DNA of 64,000 nt. It comes from RGIG8775 sp045537235. Lineage in GTDB: Bacteria; Bacillota; Clostridia; Oscillospirales; CAG-272. Position numbers and translations under genes: made by a program. A model generated the notes under the pieces. That model was not told the origin of the DNA and searched no databases. It saw only the letters and a list, made by a program, of their open reading frames with translations. Each line of letters starts with the position of its first letter. Positions within the stretch are counted from its first letter, which is position 1. The stretch lies in the NCBI GenBank assembly GCA_045537235.1, contig JAZSPB010000175.1, positions 11,265 to 75,264 of the forward strand. Direction: 5' to 3'. Positions 58,660-64,000 of this stretch are shown here, piece by piece.

Positions 58660-59427
58660 ATGGAGGCTTTCATAAATCACAATTTCAACATTTCCGAAAT
58701 TATTACCGCGTGCTTTGTCGCACCCGGAGGAGGAGCACCAATTCACAAAAATCGCCCCAGTCACGGGTTGGCTTTACATATGGGCGGTGAAAGATATTAT
58801 AAATTCAGCAGCGGTAAAAAACTTTTCGTGTGTCAAGGAGATTTGGTCTATCTGCCCAAGGGTTCCGACTATGTAGTGGAGAGCGTTAGCACCGGAGGTG
58901 TCTATGCTATTAATTTTGAACTATTCGAAACAGTCGATTTTGATCCGTTTGTTATGAAAGCAAAAAACATCGGCGAGTTTTCGGAAAGCTTTAAACATGC
59001 TGAAAACGCCTGGCGCATAAAAAAGAACGGCTTTGAAATGAAGTGTAAATCAATATTATATACAGTCATTCTTGACATAATAAAAGAATATTCTTGCAAA
59101 TATATATCAACCAAAACAGAAAACCTTATCATACCCGCCGTGACGTATATTCATAGCGAATATACTAAGAAAATAATAAGCATTGCTAACCTTGCAGAAA
59201 TGTGCGGCGTAAGTGAAACATATTTCAGAAAGATATTTTTCAATGTGAAAGGCTGTTCGCCCGTAGATTATATCAATAGTCTTAAGCTTTCACGCGCAAA
59301 AGAGCTTTTAAGCTCCGGGATGTATACAGTATCAGAGGTGTCCGAGCAGTCCGGATTTCACGATGAAAGTTACTTCAGTCGTTTTTTTAAAAAGCAAACG
59401 GGCCTTTCCCCATCTAAATACAGATGA
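58660..59427 (+). CDS. AraC-family regulator next to the glycyl radical enzyme
   Basis: 255 residues. Cupin domain (SHGLALHMGGERYYKFSSGK, LVYLPKGSDYVVE) and HTH pair (ISIANLAEMCGVSETYFRKI; VSEVSEQSGFHDESYFSRFF, ending GLSPSKYR). Start after GGAGG. Divergent from the glycyl radical enzyme gene; promoter carries a perfect inverted repeat. Confidence 0.9.
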   Translation: MEAFINHNFNISEIITACFVAPGGGAPIHKNRPSHGLALHMGGERYYKFSSGKKLFVCQGDLVYLPKGSDYVVESVSTGGVYAINFELFETVDFDPFVMKAKNIGEFSESFKHAENAWRIKKNGFEMKCKSILYTVILDIIKEYSCKYISTKTENLIIPAVTYIHSEYTKKIISIANLAEMCGVSETYFRKIFFNVKGCSPVDYINSLKLSRAKELLSSGMYTVSEVSEQSGFHDESYFSRFFKKQTGLSPSKYR

Positions 59428-59456
59428 TCCCAGAATAAAATTGCAACTTTTTTGAA

Positions 59457-59604
59457 TTCCGGTTTGGCTTCCATTTTGCTCAATTCAAAGCATGGAAAGT
59501 TCCATAAAAGTTCCGCAAATTGAGGTTATTTTGAGTTTAAAAAGGCATAAAAAGAAGAGCAGACCAAAATCTGCTCTTCGGTGCTATAAAGCCTTATGTT
59601 ACTT
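59457..59604. repeat. GAGCAGACC repeat block, copy iii (full)
   Basis: TTCCGGTTTGGCTTCCATTT, CATGGAAAGTTCCATAAAAG, AAGAGCAGACCAAAATCTG plus CTCTT hairpin, GTGCTATAAAGCCTTATG plus TTACTT; nearly collinear with 36041-36200. Between the convergent AraC and GH28 genes. Confidence 0.82.
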
Positions 59605-59648
59605 ATGTTTTCGGGATTACTTGTTCTTCCTTTAATTGTATTGTTTTG

Positions 59649-61139
59649 TCAATCAAAGGAAATGTTTTTGAAGGTCAGATTTTTTGTGTTCTGGATTAAA
59701 ATCTTCTGGGGCTCTCCATTCTCGCGGTTGTGGATTCGAAGACCGTCGAAGGTGAATCGGTTGAAATAGTGATCCTTTTCGTCAAGACCTGCGAGCAAAA
59801 GAATTTCGGAGGGATGCTTTTTGCCGTCATTCACTATCGGGCTTCCTGTGAGTTCAATGTTTTGGAACAGAAAATCCTCCACAACGGACAGGTTTTTCGC
59901 AGGCTGGCTGTTTTCAACATAGTATCTGCTACGGGCTAGAATTCTGGAGAAGCGGCAATTACGAACGACTATGTTTCGCATATAGCCACCGCGCTCGTGA
60001 TTCAACTTGATGCTCAAACCCATGACAGACGCGGTGAAGTCACAGTCCCAGATATAAATGTTACTGACACCGCCTGACATCTCGCTACCGATTCCCACAC
60101 TTTTTCCGCCGTGGCAATCGAAAATACGAATGCCTACCGAGGGGCGCCCGATCTTGATCCCTTCGAGGTTTTTCCCCGATTTAATGGCGATGCTGTTGTC
60201 GCCTGTATTGAATTCGGTATTGAAAATGACGCAATTTTCCGAGGAATCGGGGTCCCATCCGTCGCCGTTCCAAACGCCATGGGAAACGATTTTGCAATCA
60301 TAGGTTACAATATTCCGTGAGTATATGAAGTGTACGTTCCATGATGCGCCATAGCCCATAGTAAGCCCCGTAATGACCACGTTTTCGCAGTTGCTGATAT
60401 TAATGAGACGCGGTCTTACCGTTGCGAGGAGAGCGCGGTTGCTTTCGAGGTCTTTGATATCGTCAGGGCTTTTTTCGGGATCGTTTTTCAGCCGCGCCAA
60501 TTCACTCTCAATGACCGCCTCACAGTGCGCAGTGCCACCGCCAAGGATCGCGCCGCCGCCGCGGATAACAATGTTGCGGCAATTAGGACCCGCGGTATGA
60601 TCCAGCGTTCCCATGTTAAGAAGTGAGCTGTAGCACATCAACTCAGTGCCTTCAAACCGCCCCCACCGACGGGGCAGGTAGTCATCCACCTCGGCGGTGC
60701 CTTGAAGGATCGCACCTTGATCCAGATATAGCTCCATATCGCTGTGAAGGTCAAGTGCGCCCGACATATAGATACCCGCGGGGAAATAAACGCACTCGTC
60801 CGCGCCGCACGCGTCGATGGCACGCTGAAGAGACTCGGTATTAAGCGTTTGGCCGTCACCGACGGCACCGTAGGACGTTACGTCAAGACGCTTTTTTTCT
60901 TTTGGCGTAGTCAAATGAAGAATGCCAAGAACCTCTGCAACCGATTCGCCATCTGTGCGCTCCACTTTTATTTCATAGGCAGTTTCGGGGAAAAGGTTAT
61001 GGAAAGAATAGTGCGTTTTCGTGGTTGTTGCAACCGCTTTTCCATTGAGGAGCAGCCTATAAGACACATCGTCCACCAACTCCCACTGTTTATCCCACCA
61101 AACTGTTATCTCATTTGAAAAAATAATTGTGTTGAGCAT
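59649..61139 (-). CDS. GH28-family enzyme with N-terminal fibronectin-like domain
   Basis: 496 residues. The start at 61139 follows GGAGG. Residues ~1-85 form a fibronectin III-like domain (VSYRLLLNGKAVATTTKTHY, ETAYEIKVERTDGESVAEVL). Then the beta-helix starts DVTSYGAVGDGQTLNTESLQ. GH28 sites: NGDGWDPDSSENC; TGDNSIAIKSG where the usual DD is DN; and GGKSVGIGSEMSGG where GHG is usual. So one catalytic Asp and the His are replaced, which may change activity. No signal peptide. Confidence 0.85.
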   Translation of the reverse strand: MLNTIIFSNEITVWWDKQWELVDDVSYRLLLNGKAVATTTKTHYSFHNLFPETAYEIKVERTDGESVAEVLGILHLTTPKEKKRLDVTSYGAVGDGQTLNTESLQRAIDACGADECVYFPAGIYMSGALDLHSDMELYLDQGAILQGTAEVDDYLPRRWGRFEGTELMCYSSLLNMGTLDHTAGPNCRNIVIRGGGAILGGGTAHCEAVIESELARLKNDPEKSPDDIKDLESNRALLATVRPRLINISNCENVVITGLTMGYGASWNVHFIYSRNIVTYDCKIVSHGVWNGDGWDPDSSENCVIFNTEFNTGDNSIAIKSGKNLEGIKIGRPSVGIRIFDCHGGKSVGIGSEMSGGVSNIYIWDCDFTASVMGLSIKLNHERGGYMRNIVVRNCRFSRILARSRYYVENSQPAKNLSVVEDFLFQNIELTGSPIVNDGKKHPSEILLLAGLDEKDHYFNRFTFDGLRIHNRENGEPQKILIQNTKNLTFKNISFD

Positions 61140-61466
61140 AAAACCTCCTGTTGTGTGAATGAATTTTATGGTTTGCAGTGCTTTGTGAGAACACACGAGT
61201 TTATTATAAATATCGGTCAGCTTTCTGCCTTTTACAAATTGAAAAATATAATTTCGCTATCTTCCGTAATTGCTGTTTTCAAATGCGAATCTCAGCCAAA
61301 AGGGCGGAGCGACTGTTTTCGCGGTTGGGGTCAAAAAGGCTGTCCGGATCCTCTGGTATACGTTCTATAAAGTGGTCACCCAGCTTCGCGCCGTGGCCGA
61401 GAATACTGCGAACATTGATTGCCGCTTCGGCGACCGGTGGTACATATCATATCTCCTCGGTCTTTT
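61140..61466. other. Intergenic before GH28 with a possible frameshifted gene relic
   Basis: On the minus strand, 61446-61279 reads VAEAAINVRSILGHGAKLGD then HFIERIPEDPDSLFDPNREN and SRSALLAEIRI with a stop, clearly protein-like. A ribosome site GAGGAG with ATG sits just upstream at ~61450-61460 but one base out of frame. Either a small broken gene or the tail of a lost one. Confidence 0.4.
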
Positions 61467-62627
61467 TTATGCCAATTGATCTCGGATAGCGGCAATAACC
61501 TCGTCCATCTGCTCCTCGGTAGCATCGGGCTTTACACTAACGTATACCGTCTTTTTCAGATACTCCAAGGTCTTGGGGCACATATCCTCGCTGTAGTCGG
61601 GAACGATATCTCGGTTGGCTTCCATCTTGAAGGGATCCATCAAGGGATGATATGCGCCGCGCTTTTGAAGGATAGGTGTCCAACGGGAATATACGTGCTT
61701 TCCCGTATCGTACGGAACGGTATATTTAAGTGCACTTGCCAACGCCTCCGCCTTCTCGGCGCTGTCAAAGCACATCGCAAGAGTCGTACCGCAGTCACCC
61801 TCAATATCGTTGGAGGGTACGAAAGATACCACATCCTTGAGTTTCTCCATCATATATTTCTTATTTCGCCTCAAGTCGGCAAGAATGCCGTCAAGACGGT
61901 CAAGCTGTCTGTTCATTACCGCCGCGCAAAGCTCGTTGGCACGAAATTCAACGCCGCAAAAGGGCTCTGTGGAAAATCCGTCCATCTGATTACCGAAAAA
62001 GGCAATGGCACTACTGTCTTGATAGATCAACGCAGGCTCGAAAATATCTCGGCGGTTGGTCAGAAGCGCACCGCCCTCCCCCGAGGACACGATCTTGAAA
62101 TAATTAAAGCTGAGAGCACCCGCGTCACCGATGCTTCCAAGTCTCTTGCCCTTATAGCTTCCGCCGTCTGCCTGACAAGCGTCTTCAAGAACGCCGATAC
62201 TGTGCTTTTGGGCAATCTCGCAGATTGCATCCATCTTGCAGGGGAAGCCTTGAATATGAACAGGAATAACCGCCTTGGTATAGGAGGTGATCTTCCGTTC
62301 AAAATCCGCAGGATCCAGGGTCAGCGTCTCGTCCACCTCGGCAATCACGGGAATCGCGCCAACGGCAACAACCGCCATAGCCGTTGCAATATACGTATAC
62401 GCGGGAACAATGACCTGATCACCCGGGCCGATGCCCATAGCCACAAGGGCTGTCGTCAGCGCCGCCTGACCGCTGGTCATAAAGATAGGATACTCCACGC
62501 CAAAAAGATCGCGAAGCTTTTGCTCGACACGGTAACACTCCTGAAGTCCCTTGTTGACCTTGAACATACATCCGGTCTCAATGACCTTCGTAAGCTCTTC
62601 AATTTCTTCTCTTCCGATTCTATACAT
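61467..62627 (-). CDS. DegT/DnrJ/EryC1/StrS-family PLP aminotransferase
   Basis: 386 residues. Fold landmarks: MTSGQAALTTALVAMGIGPG (cofactor phosphate loop), IPVIAEVDETLTLDPADFER, VLEDACQADGGSYKGKRLGS, LSFNYFKIVSSGEGGALLTN with the PLP lysine, and GVEFRANELCAAV. The family transfers an amino group to keto-sugars or dehydrates them. Start 2 bp after the ceramidase-like gene's stop. The partner genes suggest a catabolic or sugar-editing role and not antibiotic synthesis. Confidence 0.88.
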   Translation of the reverse strand: MYRIGREEIEELTKVIETGCMFKVNKGLQECYRVEQKLRDLFGVEYPIFMTSGQAALTTALVAMGIGPGDQVIVPAYTYIATAMAVVAVGAIPVIAEVDETLTLDPADFERKITSYTKAVIPVHIQGFPCKMDAICEIAQKHSIGVLEDACQADGGSYKGKRLGSIGDAGALSFNYFKIVSSGEGGALLTNRRDIFEPALIYQDSSAIAFFGNQMDGFSTEPFCGVEFRANELCAAVMNRQLDRLDGILADLRRNKKYMMEKLKDVVSFVPSNDIEGDCGTTLAMCFDSAEKAEALASALKYTVPYDTGKHVYSRWTPILQKRGAYHPLMDPFKMEANRDIVPDYSEDMCPKTLEYLKKTVYVSVKPDATEEQMDEVIAAIRDQLA

Positions 62628-62629
62628 TG

Positions 62630-63943
62630 TTATTTCTCACTTTCCCGATTTGCATATAATCCCCTCAAGTTATCGAGGGTCTGACTTACCAAATACCGAT
62701 CGGCATCCAATACCATGGATTGAATATCCCGATACAAAAAACTACTGACCTCATAACCGCCGCGACAAATGTCGGTCTCGGTTACAAAATAACTCTCACT
62801 TCCGTTGGTACAAGACAAGGAAAGTGTATGGGCAAAGGGGGAAAACTTGGCAATACGCAACCCCATCTCGGAAAACAACTCGTAGGGGAAGCTGACCACG
62901 GCCACGTCGTCAACCAGCAAAAAATTGTGGGGCACGGTTATGGATTCCCTTTCCTCGTAGCCGTTGCGATACGATTCAAGCACCCGCTCAAGACATAGCC
63001 GCTTCGCGCCTTGAATATTGACCGTTTTTCCCTCAAGGGCAACCAGCGCGTCCTTGACAAACGCCTCGGTAAAGCGGGGCGCAAGAGGAATGGTCATCGT
63101 CCGTTCTGCCACAGCAAAACGGATAACGGAATGATACATCCGAATACCCTTGTATATATTCACCGCGTCAAGTGCCGCACGGTGTCCGATCTCGTAAACA
63201 TAAGAAATGTCACCGCATCCCACCGTTTTTCCGTTGGAAAGTCTTGGACCTACATCACCCTCGGGCCCCGTAACAAAGGCCGTCAACGCGCCGCTCGTCT
63301 TCTCCAGCGTATCGCACATTACGCCGGACCAATCGCGGGATATGGCATCGCTCTGCCCCGCACAAGTGCCGTGCATACCGTAGTGTACCAAATTGGCTAT
63401 AGGCTTTTTCTCGTGGTCACGGAAGGCGATCACCGTCATTTGCGGATTGTAGCATCCCCAAGGATTTTGTCCCAAATTAACCCTTGTTCCGTCCTCGCAG
63501 ATTTCGCGGCGGTTGATACCGATATGACTGTTCCCCGTACCGATGCCCATTTCCACCTCAACGGGCGCGGACATCGCGGCTTTGGCGGCTTTGAGAATCG
63601 CAGGAATAAAAATACCGTCGCAATACGCGCGGTCAATATCTCCCCACCCGTACGCACCCGCCGTATTGGGTCCCGAGTGGGTATGCGTTGCCGAAAGCAT
63701 AATATTTTCAAAGGGGACGCCGAATTCCTCCGAGAGACGGTGGCGGATCGAATCGGATAGCGCGGTTTCAATCAAACAAACGGCAAGGCTGAACCAAAGA
63801 GCACGCGTATGCCCCTCCTCAAAATAAAAGGCAATAGCCGTCAGATCGTCTTCCACCGACGCAGAATGAAAATCGGGGCGATATCCATAAAGGCAAGTAC
63901 CGATCTCAGGCGTTATGATCTCCTTAGCCACTCCCAAAAGCAT
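62630..63943 (-). CDS. Neutral ceramidase-like (non-lysosomal ceramidase family) protein
   Basis: 437 residues. N-terminal VAKEIITPEIGTCLYGY (typical D/E-ITP...G opening), MLSATHTHSGPNTAGAYGWG with zinc-binding His residues, NLVHYGMHGTCAGQSDAISRDW, and TGPEGDVGPRLSNGK at the site equivalent to the catalytic GDVSP. It lacks the long C-terminal domain and a signal peptide. Bacterial members near sugar genes are of unknown substrate; amidase activity on a sugar or lipid amide is possible. Start after AAAGGGGG. First gene of a pair with the DegT aminotransferase. Confidence 0.78.
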   Translation of the reverse strand: MLLGVAKEIITPEIGTCLYGYRPDFHSASVEDDLTAIAFYFEEGHTRALWFSLAVCLIETALSDSIRHRLSEEFGVPFENIMLSATHTHSGPNTAGAYGWGDIDRAYCDGIFIPAILKAAKAAMSAPVEVEMGIGTGNSHIGINRREICEDGTRVNLGQNPWGCYNPQMTVIAFRDHEKKPIANLVHYGMHGTCAGQSDAISRDWSGVMCDTLEKTSGALTAFVTGPEGDVGPRLSNGKTVGCGDISYVYEIGHRAALDAVNIYKGIRMYHSVIRFAVAERTMTIPLAPRFTEAFVKDALVALEGKTVNIQGAKRLCLERVLESYRNGYEERESITVPHNFLLVDDVAVVSFPYELFSEMGLRIAKFSPFAHTLSLSCTNGSESYFVTETDICRGGYEVSSFLYRDIQSMVLDADRYLVSQTLDNLRGLYANRESEK

Positions 63944-64000
63944 ATGATATACCCCCTTTTTCTCTTATGTGATTTCATTATAACCCTCCCCCCCCACGCT

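Overview
The window looks like a chromosomal segment of a gut-type Bacillota (Clostridia), with many carbohydrate genes. Evidence: HPr kinase/phosphorylase, near-consensus sigma-A promoters with 16-17 bp spacers, AGGAGG-type ribosome binding sites, moderate GC, seven AraC-family regulators and many glycan enzymes. The finer placement (Oscillospirales or Christensenellales-like) is inference from style only. No rRNA, tRNA, CRISPR array, phage or replication origin was seen.

Layout. 1-11 kb: housekeeping and accessory genes (PrsA-like lipoprotein, hprK, SDR, GNAT, MATE and EamA transporters, GDPD-like, HAD phosphatase). Three copies of a ~200 bp palindromic repeat all sit between convergent genes here. 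11-15.8 kb: a MATE transporter; a 1.5 kb segment bounded by a perfect 23 bp inverted repeat that carries an XRE-TPR regulator; then a retron-type reverse transcriptase with a recognisable msr-msd RNA and no visible effector. 15.8-27.8 kb: sugar-related genes (Gfo/Idh/MocA, PHP, GDPD, beta-propeller, SorE-like dehydrogenase plus class II aldolase with a divergent DeoR repressor, NagB-like plus PIG-L). 27.9-29.3 kb: a second inverted-repeat-bounded segment with a Nudix hydrolase and a DUF559 nuclease gene nested exactly between the two arms of a palindromic repeat, plus a short empty copy of that repeat. 29.5-31 kb: a decayed GH2 gene.

31-64 kb is a glycan-use region in several regulator-plus-enzyme modules: an FAD oxidoreductase with divergent PocR-AraC; a GH109-like oxidoreductase; a six-gene leftward block (SIS/MurQ-like, DUF6259, nagB, GH42-like, DUF6259, esterase) with divergent AraC; AraC divergent from SDR-dehydratase-KDPG aldolase; CocE esterase and GH28 with AraC; a glycyl radical enzyme with AraC; a second GH28; and a ceramidase-like/DegT pair. 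The logic suggested is breakdown of pectin-like and amino-sugar-containing glycans, then deamination (NagB), dehydration and aldol cleavage, under local AraC control and perhaps global HprK/CcpA control.

The most unusual elements are the DUF559 gene inside its own repeat, with non-autonomous-looking relatives nearby, and the orphan retron. Gene-end relics and repeat blocks recur through 30-60 kb and suggest repeated recombination at gene 3' ends.
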